A stretch of DNA of 64,000 bases, taken from Selaginella moellendorffii (Eukaryota; Streptophyta; Lycopodiopsida; Selaginellales; Selaginellaceae). Positions 20,610 through 32,179 of this stretch are shown in pieces. Where the stretch lies: contig NW_003314287.1 in assembly GCF_000143415.4 (NCBI RefSeq), positions 62,001-126,000 on the forward strand. Direction: 5' to 3'. Position 1 is the stretch's first letter; every line of letters starts with the position of its first letter. A model generated the notes under the pieces. It saw nothing but the letters and a program-made list of their open reading frames with translations, ran no database searches and had not been told where the DNA came from. The position numbers and the translations under genes are program-made.

Positions 20610-22413
20610 GCACGTACTTGAAATGTGGCGCGGTGGAAGACGCCAGGGACGTCTTTTCTCGTCTTCCTTCGCGGGGAGTGATAGCTTGGACTAGAATGAT
20701 CGCCGGATTCATCGAGCAGGGTGATGAAGAATCAGCTATGATTTCCTACGTCCAGATGTGGAGCTGCGGATTGGGATCCACAGGAGGATCGCGAGAATGT
20801 TGTGGTCGGGAATGCACTTGTTGGGATGTACCCGAGGTGTGGAAGTCCAGAGCTCGCCAAGAGAGTGTTTGATAGGCTGGTTTACCGCGACTTAGCGACT
20901 TGGAACGGTATTCTCTCGGCCTTCTCTCGAGAACAGGATGGTTTCAGTGACACTTTCCAGATCTTCCGGACAATGCTGCTGGAAGGGACGGCTCCAAATC
21001 GGCGGAGTTTCGTCACCATTTTGGAAGCTTGCTCGGCAGCACTGATTAACTTTTATAGCCGGTGCGGGGATTTGGACGGAGCACGGAGAGTTTTCTCGGG
21101 AGTTTGAGAGCAAGACGTGGTTTTGTGGACGAGCACGGTATCAGCAAACTCACAACACGACCAAGGTGGCCTCTACAGAAGAATGCAACTAGAGGGATTC
21201 CAGCCAAACGAAGTTACTACTCAAGGCTCTTGCTAGCGAAGAGTTCTCTTGGGCTTTGGAACGAGCTCGTGATGGAGGCTGGATTTATCTCGCACGGGTT
21301 TGTCCGCACCTCTCTCGTCAATTCTTTCGGGAGATCCGGGAAACTAGCCGAAGCTCGCAGGATCTTTGACGAACACTGCGATGAGAAGGATATTTTTTTG
21401 TGGAACACCATGCTTGGTGTCTATGCCGACCATGGAGAAGCCGAGGAAGATGGAGTGTTTTTGTTTTGGAGGCTACACTTGGAAGGTTTGAAGGCTGACA
21501 GGATAACTCTCACGACCATGGCCAGCGCTTGTGACAGTCCAGAGCTTCTTCGGGGAAGCACTCGCATCCACGATCACTGTGTGGAGCTCGGCTACATGAC
21601 CGACGTGGTTACCTCAAACTCCATCATCACAATGGACGCAAGCTGTGGTAACTGGGAGGAAGCTGTCGCCATCTTTCGAAAGTCACAGCACAGGGATGTG
21701 GTCACTTGGAGCGCAGTGATCGCTGGCTACTTTAAGCAAGGACGTCACTCTCCAGGGATCAGATTCTTCCAAGAGATGGTTCTCGAGGGACTCAAGCCAA
21801 GCAAAGTTACGCTGGTGGCAATGCTCGGTGCCTCGGGATTGCTTTTGGAGGAGGCCAAAAAGATACACGCCGGTGTTGTGGCGATTGGGTCTGAAAACGA
21901 CTCTACAATCGGGAATGCCATGGTTAGGCTGTATGGAAGGTGTGGGAGCACTCTTGACGCGAATAAAGCTTTCGACAAGCTGGGAGACAAGAGCGTTGTC
22001 TCGTGGAGCGTGATGATTTCGGCACTCTCTCAACACGGTAACATCGACCAAGTCCACAGGCTTTTACACCAGATGCAACAGGAAGGACTCAAGCCAAACC
22101 AACGTTTGTAAGCGTCTTCGCGGCCTACAGCCATGCTGGGATTTTGCAAGAGGCCTGCCAGATTTATGGATCCCTGGGTGGAGACTTTGATACGGTAGCT
22201 TCTCTGGAACTTTATGGATGCATGGTAGATCTCTTAGGACGAGCAGGGTGGCTGGCCAAGGCAGAAGCTTTGATGGTTGGTATGCCATTTCCTCCAACTT
22301 TGGTGATGCTAAAGTCGCTGTTGGGAGCGTGTGGAACATATGGAAATCTGGAACGTGGTCAAAGGCTTGCTCAAGAGATTACATGTTCTGTGTTCATGGT
22401 GAAGAAAAGCTAA
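20610..22413 (+). pseudogene. PLS/E-class pentatricopeptide-repeat gene, broken
   Basis: Successive PPR motifs are clear (YLKCGAVEDARDVFSRLPSR, WTRMIAGFIEQG, VGNALVGMYPRCG, WNTMLGVYADHG, WSAVIAGYFKQG, NAMVRLYGRCG, WSVMISALSQHG). An E-type end follows (YGCMVDLLGRAG, AEALMVGMPFPPT). PPR proteins of this class bind and edit or stabilise organelle RNAs. The reading frame is interrupted by a deletion plus shift near 20760-20790, a TGA replacing an expected CGA near 21106, a shift near 21225, and a one-base loss near 22105 (before TTTGTAAGC). The longest uninterrupted part is 21062-22111. There is no signal for introns at these breaks. A decayed copy of its 3' end lies at 6955. Confidence 0.85.
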
Positions 22414-22429
22414 AAAAGTGTGTGTAAAG

Positions 22430-24149
22430 GCAATTATTGTTTTCCCCATTTGGGAGGCTTTGGGGCCTAACATAATAAGAGCACCACACAGGTTGTAGAG
22501 ATCAATCTCAAGCTAGCTAGAACTTGTTGCCTAGAAGCTTTAATAGGTTGGCGACCACCTACTTCAATAAAACTCACATAGAATAACAAAGAAAAACATT
22601 ATACCACTGATGCCCCAAGGATAAGATTGGTCACTATCATTCTCAAAACTTTTGTCTTAGAGTCACTCCAGTATCTCCAACTTAGTTTTACAAGACTTAT
22701 ACAAGATTAACAGCGTTAGCAAGCATTGCTATTGCCAGCCAGGGATCTCTTTGTAGGGACCCTTCTGCCCTCTCTTGGATATGGGATATTGCAGCCTGTT
22801 TATGAGGAACTGGAAGAGCTTACAAATGTTCAATTGTGCATGGCTGATCTTGAAAGGAAATTGCTATCCTTCACATCTTGGAGAAAAAAAAAATGCTAAC
22901 TCTCTTCATAGTCCATCACAATAGAATAATCTAATAAATTAGATTATAATAATAAATTTAACTACTTTTGCAAAGATATTTGTGAGGTAAACAAGGACTT
23001 TCACATTAAAACAGGTTATACACACAAATAGTATTTGAAATTTTAAAATATATAATATGTGTGGGAATAGGTATATTAATTGGGCCTACTTATATTGGAC
23101 ATATTGATATATACACACAAATATGTATTTACTAACTCAAATTCATAACTATCAAAAAAACTTTCCTTTATTCTATATCTTTCTTGTGGTTAACCTTTGA
23201 AACCTATGTTAACTCAAATTCATAACTTTCATCTTTGTTTAGCATTATATATAGGAGGTTAGACACACTTTATTCATTTTCCTTAACTTCATTTTTTCTT
23301 TGAAGGAAAAAAAGTTTTAAAACACTGACTCTATTTGGATTTATTATGTTTGTCTTCACTTTACCATTGATGCTTAACTTCATTTCACTATCATATTTAT
23401 TCAACTTTATTATGTTAAAGTTATATATTTTTGCAATGTTCACCCTCACTCCACAATCTATATTATTCATTCACATATCCATTTGTCCTCACTTCATCAT
23501 TAGGTTAAATTGTCATCCGTCCTCTTTACCCCTCCTTAAAAAAAAAGAAAATTTGAAATGTCAAAGCAAAGAGGAGAAAGCAAGAAAAATTAAAGAAGAA
23601 ATATTGTAGAAGAAAAAAAAGTAAATAAAAAAAATTAGAAAAAGAATTTTTAGCAATTATTACTATGAAAAGGGGGAAATAAAAAAAAGATATGTGCTCA
23701 AACAAGGGACTTCCTTTAGCTACCACAATATAAGCAAAAAATTCAGATTACTTAACCTCCTTTCAACACATAACTCAACATGTAAGAGAGGAAAATCAAT
23801 AAAAACATCTTACTCTTAACCACTATGTACTCCACATGACTCCCAAAATGCCTCTGTACCTGAGCTTCTACCCATATCAAAGGTCTCACTTGATCAAAGG
23901 AATGGTCCTTCGAAGTGCAATAGCCAAACACACCTATTCCAAGGGAACGTGGTGAAGACAGTGTAGCACAATATGTATAATGCCTTACTGGTAAAATTCG
24001 AATCATCCAGGTCTATGGCCTCACCCTTCGTCAAGTGTCCTTGTGCCTCTAGAAGAACTGAGACCGAGCTTGCATCCTGGCATACCCCGAAAACCTGAAA
24101 CACACACACAAATAGCACAGGACAAAGGTCAGCAATCGCATGGAGATAC
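22430..24149. other. AT-rich spacer
   Basis: No gene is supported. It contains A/T-rich low-complexity stretches (23000-23700) and short frames without domains. A minus-strand piece at about 23850-24080 has a short readable frame (LEAQGHLTKGEAIDLDD) after a possible CAG acceptor, which may belong with the adaptin relic to its right. Confidence 0.35.
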
Positions 24150-24285
24150 TTTATGTACATCAATAACTCGATGCAGAAACTGGCAGCGTTGCAAGTTTGC
24201 TTCATGCCGTCAGTCATTACGTACACGTTGTTGTGCTGGACGAAAAGATAAGCCACCCCATCGTTGAAAACAACAGGGTCTCAGT
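24150..24285 (-). pseudogene. Adaptin mu-subunit (AP-1-type) exon relic
   Basis: The minus strand reads DPVVFNDGVAYLFVQHNNVY followed by VMT and, after a few residues, CNAAS. This is the N-terminal longin-domain block of clathrin adaptor mu chains, where GVTYMFVQHNNVYLMTAS and NCNAASLL are characteristic. Downstream the similarity stops (FCIELLMYIK) and a stop lies just upstream. I find no other mu exon in the neighbourhood, so this is a captured or decayed exon rather than a working gene. Confidence 0.55.
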
Positions 24286-24633
24286 AGCTTGGATCACTCT
24301 GAAAAGGCATGTAATTTCTAAAGCAACCAAAAAGAAGAATCTGGACGTACCTCTCCTCCTTGTATCTTGGCAAAAAATCGTCCGGCCCACACCTACCTAG
24401 GCCCAACCGTCATATCTAAAAGAAAGATTGCTGTTCACTCTTCACGATTAAGTCCCTACGATTTTCCTATATCAGTTCCTGCTCCAGATCCATCGGGCCC
24501 GCTACCAGTGCCAACCAACGTTGAGAAGCTGGATTATCAACACTGGTGACGCTTCTAGCTGCACAGCTGCATTGCAATCGAAAGATGTCCTCTTGGATTT
24601 CTAGGCCTACAAGCTGCGTCTCAATTCTTCTGC

Positions 24634-24634
<1 letters not shown>

Positions 24635-24666
<32 letters not shown>
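24635..24666. repeat. GA microsatellite
   Basis: Sixteen perfect AG units in a GC-richer patch upstream of the Crinkler-like pseudogene. Confidence 0.9.
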
Positions 24667-24669
<3 letters not shown>

Positions 24670-24933
24670 CAAATCCTAACCGTCAGATTTCTTCTCGACA
24701 TCGCAGCCGTTGACATTTAGAGCTCATACAGCTATAAACGATGTGTGGTAGTATGCCAATACTCAATGCTATAAACAATCAAAGACTCCACAAATGAAAT
24801 AAAAGCAAGATTCTCAATTTCATGAATATGATTAACATTTAAATTAGTGTGAGGGAGATAGAAAATGTAACTTAATATTATGTAACGCTAATTATGTGTG
24901 CTAAATGTGACATTTGGGATGAACCTAAAAATT

Positions 24934-26640
24934 AGGTGAAAGTATACGCTGAGGATAATGTTTTCCCGAGCCCCGATGTGATCAGTTCCCATCCCACCAC
25001 GGCAGCATTCCGGGCGACGGATGGAATGCTTTTGAGGGACGGTCTGGGCAGGATTATGGGCCATCGCCCGAGCGTCATATAGAGGGTTCGCAGCGCAAGG
25101 GATGGGCGCAAATCCAGGACACCCGGGCGGAGGCACGGATCCTGAAAGGAGGGAGGCACGTCTACCTCAAGATCGTGCACCGTGACGACGACGTCGCCCA
25201 GCGCAGGTTTGCCAGGGATGTCGCGGCGGCAAAGCTGGAAAATGGGATCTTGGAGCTGCAAGGAGCGCCATCGGCCGTTTGGATCCATCCGAACTATGTC
25301 CTCTTGGAGGAGCTGATTGAGCGCGAGCTGGAACAAGCCCGCTGGCACTGCTTCCATGTCGTTGGGACTCCGGGGATTGGGAAGAGCTACTTCGCCTTGT
25401 ACTGGCTCTACAAGCTCGCGCGGCGAAAGACGCGAGTTATCCACTGCCTCGATCGCGATGACCACCGTCATGGTGGGGATGGCGATGACGATGGCGATCG
25501 AGATAAGTGGTTTCTCTACGACTTCTCTCTCGAAGATCCTCTTGTCTGGACCGGGCCGAGATACTAGCAAAAGACGTCTTCCATGGGAATGGAGGGCTGG
25601 GACGCAGAAACTGCGTGGCTGATCGTGGATGGGCGCTTCAGTGCGCGAATCCAAGCCGGGCAGGATACCACAACTTCGCCAAAGACTTTGGCAAGCTCTG
25701 CCACCTCGAGGCGTGGTCTCTGTGCGAGCTCCTCGCGTGTAACCGGGCGCTGGAGCTGGGCTTTAGCGACGAGGAGCTGGCTGCGCGGTTTAGGATCGCT
25801 GGAGGACTGCCCAGCCTGGTGCTTTGCAAGCATGAGTTCATCGATGGCTTAGTGATGGATGCTGCTGCAAGCACTGTGGATGATCCGGACTGGGAGAGGG
25901 CCCCCGTGAGCGCCGAGAACGGCATTCTTGTGCACTATAAGCTCCCAAGGTGGAGCTCTGGGAGGTTATGGGAGCGCAGCCACCTCGTCCTTGGATCGGT
26001 GTTCATACAGAGCCTGGCGTTTGAGAAGCTGCGGCGACGAAGGGAAGTGGAGAGCTACCTTGGACACTTCTTTGATCTCAGAGGAACGCTGCTTTTCGAA
26101 GGATTGGCGTCGCAGATTTTCGAGAAGTTTGCGCTCGAGGTTCTCTCCCGGGGTGGAGCTTTCCAGTGCAAGTCTCTTGAAACCATCACAGGTTTGGAGG
26201 AGAAACTTGTCTTGCCGAGAAGCGATGGTGATTTTGTGACCAAGAGTGTCGAGCTGTTCTTCCCCGCTCAAGGTGAGTTTTTTTTAAAAGAAATTATAAT
26301 TTTTTATTTTCTTAAAAGTCTGGATAGATAAAGGTTCTTTTGTGATAGATCTTCGTGTTTACCGTGAGCTCCAAACGTCCAGTACATCGCTGCGCTGTTG
26401 CTCAGGCGATCGAGGGGTTTGATCGGTGGCATGTCGAGCGGGGCCCGGCGGCGCCACGGTGTTACAAGCTGGTCTTCCTCATACCAGATCTGAGGGACGA
26501 GCTCATCTTTCAGGACCGGCAGGAATACGTCCACGAAGATTTCACTACTTGTTCCGGCCCACTGAACCGCGATGTCAAGCAGTGCTCCAAAAGAAAAAAG
26601 GGGAAGAGAAAGACTCGTACGGATCATGTTAGCAAAGTCT
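24934..26640 (+). pseudogene. Crinkler/RHS-like P-loop NTPase gene, disrupted
   Basis: Pieces in order: a header region (24934-25080) matching that of the facing locus (FRATDGM, GRIMGHRPSV); a P-loop GTPGIGKS at 25364-25387 with the preceding strand FHVV; a Walker-B-like stretch (WLIVDGRF, about 25615); a winged-helix-like part (CHLEAWSLCELLACNRAL, GFSDEEL..RF..AGGLPSLV); then, past a gap near 26280-26350, a C-terminal piece (RCYKLVFLIPDLRDELIF). This order matches the NTPase-plus-HTH body of oomycete Crinklers and trypanosome RHS proteins. Damage seen: a frame change near 25085, TAG at 25565, a frame change near 25650, and a possible intron or shift at about 26280. The base composition is GC-rich unlike its AT-rich surroundings. 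The family link rests on motif order and needs a profile search. Confidence 0.65.
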
Positions 26641-27035
26641 AACAGTATTTATTCTTATCTGGAAATAAATATCAAATAAGCATTTCAGGGATCCTGGCAT
26701 GGCAAGAAACTGGCGGGAGGAGACCTTGATCTGGTCAGATAATGCAAAGATCTCGTTAAAAAAAACTTGCTGTATGTATATTAATCTAGAGATGGCTCAA
26801 ACTATGTTCTGCCATGCTCCCCGTGCAACCAGACTTTCCCATGAGGCTGAGCAAGTTATGTCGATCATGCTCAAGAACAAATTTAGCGACTTGTTATCAT
26901 GTCTAGGTTGGGAACAGTTAATTACATTTCATAACAAAAAAACAAAACAAAGAGGGCTTCTTTAAATTCCAATAAAATAAACAGATAGTTTAGAAACATT
27001 TATAGTTATGTTTTAAAAGTCAAAGTCTGCTGGAT
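26641..27035. other. Spacer between two convergent Crinkler-like loci
   Basis: 395 bp, AT-rich, no gene supported; an 88-codon plus frame here has no domain. Confidence 0.4.
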
Positions 27036-28849
27036 TCACCACGGCACAGAAATCACGACTTGTTTCAACCTCTTCATCGCATCGAGCTGAACACCGTACC
27101 TTCGGCCGTCATCCTGGAGGTACTTCTGCTCCTTTATTGAGTGAAACATGTGTTCCGGCACCACAAACACAAGCTCGTAACACGGAGGCAGCTTGTGCTG
27201 GCGATGCTTGTACCATTTATCCGCAATGACTTCAGCTAGCTTACTCCACGACAGTGGGTGTTCTTCTGCAACAGTGACCTGGTACACCTTGCAAAGCGTT
27301 TTCAAATCCGCCAGCCCGATCCCATCGAATGCCTTCTGGTTGGATGCATAAGGCTCAACGAACGTCCACTCTGCTAACCCATTCGTGCCCCTTGCGTCTG
27401 CAGCTGTGAGTAGACTGTTGGAATGCTGCCCTTTCTTCCGCTTCTTGCTATTTTGCACACTCTCATCTCCTTCGACCATTCGTTTCACTTGTTTGTACCT
27501 GATCTCGTGAACGAGGATTTTCCCAGTAGCTAGACAGCGCATCTTGTACTTCCTTCCCTGGCTCGATCCTTCCAGCTCATTTAAAACATGTCGCGCATAC
27601 ACTTTCCCTGCTAAGGCTCCAGCCCAACCAATGTGTTGGCAGTGGTTGAAGAATCTATGAGCTTGCCCTTTCGTCTGGAGGCTATCCAAGGACAGGGTCT
27701 CGATCCTGCTGGATCCGAACTCCAGGTGCATCTTTTCTACGTTCTTCTCCCCATTTTCGTCCTTCTCGAGTTTGTAATGGAGGAGAAGATCTGGAATGTC
27801 TGGATCCTCGATACAGCTACCGGCGCAATCGACCACCCTCTCCCAGTTTTTGACCAGCCCGACAGCAGCTCTGACGACTGTGTCCAGCTCCTCAAGGTCC
27901 AATGACCGACTGAAAACATACCGTGGCAAGCCACCGCATATCTCAAAGCGTCTCTTGATATCTTCGTCACTGAAGGATAGCCCAAGCGCGTTCTTGCAAG
28001 CTACCAAGTCCTCCATCTGCCATGCCTCCAAATGACAAATCCGTCCTGTATCCTATAATAATTAAACTTCTCATCACAATCTAAAATCCATTCAAGTTTG
28101 TAAACATTATCCTCTTATAAACTTGATTCTCAAACACTTTCTAAGAACCAGATTACATTATTTATAGCTCTCCAATCAATGCTATGATCACACTTCACAT
28201 CAATAAAAGATAGCAAAACATTGAGAATAAAAGAATCTATATAATCATATCTCATAAAAGCTAGAGATGGTAATTGACCAAGAATGGGCACACCACCAAT
28301 ATAATCATGCCTTAAAACACCAAAAGTTTAATTTAACAGAGTAGCATTAGCAATATCAACTGATATACTTTTTGATTAATGACAATGTGATATAGTAGAA
28401 AAAGAGGAATGCAATGAAAATAAAAACAAATAAGCACAATGATAACTAGAACTCTAGATCCGAGCACCTGCTAACTCTTTCGCGTATCTCTGATGTACGG
28501 CGAAGTTCGCCACACCTTCAGCCGGGCGTACCAGGGGAGGTAAGGGATCTTGGACTACGAGTTTCATGAAGATATCGCTTCCCTTCTTCATGACTGTAGA
28601 AGCGCTCCTGGTGTCCGCAATTGGATACCATCCCTTCGTCTTTGCTCCGCGCAGCACACACACCACAACACTTGGGTGATGGCCCATGATCTCGCCCAAA
28701 ACCTCACTCAGCTCCATACCTTCCGTGGCGTCGAAGCAGCGCTGAGAACCAGAGGAGATTACTGCATCCTCACTTGGGTAGAGGGTCGCACCATTAGACA
28801 CGACCGCGTACCAGACACGGCAGTCTGGCTCGCTCTCTTCCTCCGCCAT
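27036..28849 (-). pseudogene. Crinkler/RHS-like gene lacking the NTPase core
   Basis: The N-terminal exon runs from the ATG at 28849 to about 28461 (header with FDATEGM, GEIMGHHPSVVV, KGWYPIADTRSAS). The C-terminal part occupies about 28050-27036: CHLEAWQMEDLVACKNALGL, SFSDEDIKRRFEICGGLPRYV, a lysine-rich KKRKKGQ patch that could be a nuclear signal, and PPCYELVFVVPEHMFHSI near the end, closing with TGA. Compared with the plus-strand copy, the roughly 150 residues carrying the P-loop and Walker B are absent. In their place sits a 408-bp AT-rich repeat (28053-28460). A TTATAG or TACAG acceptor just before the C-terminal part could allow splicing across the repeat, but no donor is clear and the frame closes with TAG at 28452-28454. 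The C-terminal open frame starts without an ATG. Confidence 0.6.
28053..28460. repeat. 408-bp direct repeat, copy A
   Basis: From CTATAATAATTAAACTTC to ACTCTAGATC this is almost identical to 29639-30046 (I see two or three mismatches, for example CACTTTC against CATTCTC) and has the same length. It has no TG...CA borders and no coding content. It interrupts the Crinkler-like gene. Confidence 0.95.
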
Positions 28850-29638
28850 CGCGCACCCTTGATATTACACGATGGTGGATTATTCCAGGGATAGAATATT
28901 CTTTCTTCTTGAGGAAACGATTGTCACGCTTGGATCACCCAAAAGGCCACTGGCCGGACAGAGCAATAGCCGCCTTGTTTCATTTAGATCGAAGTTCACT
29001 TCCTGGAGCTTCCGGAGTGGCTAGGCGAGCTGGCACACAGCATCTCCTGAGTTCTTCATGCACTGGAACAGGTTTCACAAGCGTCCCGGTCGCCTTTGTG
29101 CAGCTCCAGCACAACAACGGATCCATCAAGTTGCAGGAGTGCCGGCAAAGCTAGTTACAGAGAGTCCACAGATCCCAGGGAGAGCTGCATTGATACTTAA
29201 GTGAATCTTAGACACAATAAATAAAATAAATGATAATAACAGGCATGTCGCTAAATTGTATGATTCGGCTCAAGCTGAGGCGCTTTCTGTCTTTATGCCT
29301 CTTGAGCATGATCAACATCTTCATGGGCAGGGCAGAGTCTACCACCTCATAGTTTGAGCCACTCCAGTATAGCTTAGCTCTAGTATATATGCAGCAAGAT
29401 TTTTTATGAGATCAATATCCTCCACACAGTACAAATGACTTGATCTTCCATACTATGATGATCCCATAGATGTTCTCATGTTGGGTGTGGTGCCATCTGC
29501 AAGAAGGTGCAGCTCAATCTCTACATTGGTGCCATATGAGACTGGAAAGCAAACACTTCTATTAATTGTGTTCATGCGTGTTAGGAGAAGGAAATATTAT
29601 ATATAAGGTGATTGAAAAATTAATCTCTAAAGCTATCT
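28850..29638. other. Upstream region of the Crinkler-like gene, between the two repeat copies
   Basis: 28850-29160 is GC-richer with short open frames on both strands that I cannot assign. 29160-29638 is AT-rich. There is no supported gene. Together with the header exon this segment is enclosed by the 408-bp repeats. Confidence 0.3.
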
Positions 29639-30046
29639 CTATAATAATTAAACTTCTCATCACAATCTAAAATCCATTCAAGTTTGTAAACATTATCCTC
29701 TTATAAACTTGATTCTCAAACATTCTCTAAGAACCAGATTACATTATTTATAGCTCTCCAATCAATGCTATGATCACACTTCACATCAATAAAAGATAGC
29801 AAAACATTGAGAATAAAAGAATCTATATAATCATATCTCATAAAAGCTAGAGATGGTAATTGACCAAGAATGGGCACACCACCAATATAATCATGCCTTA
29901 AAACACCAAAAGTTTAATTTAACAGAGTAGCATTAGCAATATCAACTGATATACTTTTTGATTAATGACAATGTGATATAGTAGAAAAAGAGGAATGCAA
30001 TGAAAATAAAAACAAATAAGCACAATGATAACTAGAACTCTAGATC
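29639..30046. repeat. 408-bp direct repeat, copy B
   Basis: Same sequence and length as copy A, in the same orientation 1586 bp to the right. Beyond GATC the flanks differ (TTGCAAAAAGC here, CGAGCACCTGC at copy A). Confidence 0.95.
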
Positions 30047-30371
30047 TTGCAAAAAGCTAATATAAATTTAAATCCACAAAAGAAAAAAATGAATAAAACT
30101 AAAATCACAATCCCAAACACTAAACATTGCTAAAAACATTAGGGATATAGAAATACAATATTTAGACTCGAAATTCAGTCTTAAATAGATGGTTAACTAT
30201 AATTAACATATTACTTTATATATAGAAAGACAAAAATTAAAATTTATGAGATAAAGTTTAAACTTTTCTAGAATTTTGGGTTATGACATTCTTAGTATAC
30301 CTCTTATCCCACAGAAAGAAAAATTATCCTGCTTGCAGCCATTCACATTATCTTTTGCCAAGATTTCACTT
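30047..30371. other. AT-rich intergenic stretch
   Basis: No gene seen; it probably contains the 3' end of the hydrolase transcript. Confidence 0.4.
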
Positions 30372-31812
30372 CTATTCAAGGAACTTGATCCATTCATCAA
30401 GAACTTTGGGAGATCCATACCATGGCCTCTCTTCATCATTCGCACCAACAGGTGAGTGGTAGACACCATCAAATGTTATGTTTGTTGCTCCTCTCAAATG
30501 TGCTGACATTGCAGGAACAACACCATCGCCCCACACATCACCTCTCCCACAAACCTGGTAAAAAACAACCATAGCTATTATCTCTCCAAAATTCATTCCA
30601 TTTAGTTACCTGCTTGTATCCTTGGCCAATAAGTCTATCTTCATACGAAGGAGTTAATTCTTCCCCATCGTCAATTTCTTCCTCGTCGCTTTCTACTATT
30701 GTTTCAACCAGCGTGCCTGTTGTCACACTTCCAACGCCTGCTGCTACCACAGCATCCGGGGATTTAGATCGAGTAGCACCCTTTATATATCTGTATGCAA
30801 CGAACAAAAAACGATCATAAACGATAGAATTGAAACCGGTACATGCCTGCTAGCAATGCAAACGTATTTTACTTGAGGAGCATGAAAGGCCCCGGGGCAC
30901 TTCTCTTCGACGTAGTCTAGCAGGCCCCGTGTTTGATCGAAAACACCGGGGACTCCTTTTGGAGGTGGCCTGGATAGAGTTAGAAAACGAAGCTACAACT
31001 TCGATTCGAATCGACCAATCAGTGAAACTTACAAGTGAGGAGTTCCAAGTGTGAGCAAAAGAGAAATATCGTCGGTTCCAAACTCCAGCATGAAAACCCG
31101 GGCAAGCCATCCTCCCGCTGAATGAGCAATCAGCGAGACTTTGTCATGACCTGCGAGCAAAGCACTGGAAAAAAAGCTGAGAAAAAAGAAAGCTTGCGAA
31201 AGTCGAGATGAGATCGAAAGAAGCTTCTACCGTGCTTGGCCTTGACAGCATCAATAGCAACTTTTATTCTTTCCAAGTACCTGCAAAAAGTTCGATCTTC
31301 TAAAGAGTTCACGAGATGATTCAAGACTGTACCAGTCAAGAACAGGCCTGGGCTTGAGCGTTCCTCTCCAGTAATTCCCGTCGAGCAAACCAGCAGCATT
31401 TCGTAGCCAATCCAGCCTCGAAACTTTCAAAACCTTGACTGGAAATCCTTTGCTGCGGAGAGCTGACGAGAGTGGAGCATAGTCTCCAGTGTTATTGCCT
31501 AGTCCCTAGCTTGAAAAATAATGAGAAACCAAAAGAAAACTTTTCGACTAAATTGCGAAGTTCAAGGAAAAAAAACAAGATCTAGACAAGAAATCCAAGT
31601 AAACTTTCGACTAGATTAGAACGTTCTAGACTAAAAAGAAGAGAAAAACCTAGCCAAGCAATCGAGCTATTGTAAAACTCTTGAAGGAGTGACTGACTTA
31701 CGGGTAGTATGACAGTGCTTTGTCGCTGGGTCAAGTGGCCATTGTTTGATGGCGAGGCGAGGCACCCAACAATGTGGCTGGATTGGGTGCATACCATGGG
31801 TGCCATCACCAT
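30372..31812 (-). CDS. Alpha/beta hydrolase (PGAP1/lipase-like), seven exons
   Basis: Exons on the minus strand: 31812-31702, 31505-31333, 31280-31231, 31150-31033, 30969-30847, 30790-30610, 30554-30372. All phases agree and give about 312 aa. The N-terminus (residues 1-34) may be a transit peptide. VILPGLGNNTGDY follows as the oxyanion-side strand, then IAHSAGG as the nucleophile elbow (GxSxG in the form AHSAGG) and LLLTLGTPHLPPPKG. A conserved tail carries GDGVVPAMSAHL (acid region) and GVYHSP (likely catalytic His). Plant proteins of this type are often plastidial lipid or ester hydrolases; the substrate is unknown. The donor after exon 5 is GC (AGCAG then GCATGT), a GC-AG intron supported by the frame. 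The ATG at 31812 is the first in frame after a stop-free but AT-rich leader, so an extra upstream exon is possible. Confidence 0.85.
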
Positions 31813-32179
31813 ATCACTCCCACCACGCAGGAGCTCCAATTCACAATCCCTCCCCTTGCCCTGGGATGAAATCAAACAAAAAACATTGTCAAATAAGTCA
31901 AAACAATGTCAAAGTTCGTCAAATTAAGTCAAGGGCTAAAAGATCAAAGTCTAATATTAATTAACCAAAAAACTCTAATTTATATAGCTATTAAAATTTT
32001 ATTACAGTCGTAAATTTAAACCGTCGTAAACCGTCGTAAATTTAAACCTCACAAGTCCATAATAGTTAAATTCGTTTACTCGTAAAATACAAAATTAAAA
32101 AGCCAATGTAAGGGTCAAAATAAATCAAAGTCAATGGTCACTTACAAGACCAACTTTTAAACTTCTTTCAAAGAAAGAA

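Noticed and set aside
28053-30046. The 408-bp repeats as LTRs of an element
   Set aside because: They lack TG...CA ends, a primer site and a target duplication, and the enclosed sequence is the header of a cellular-type gene.
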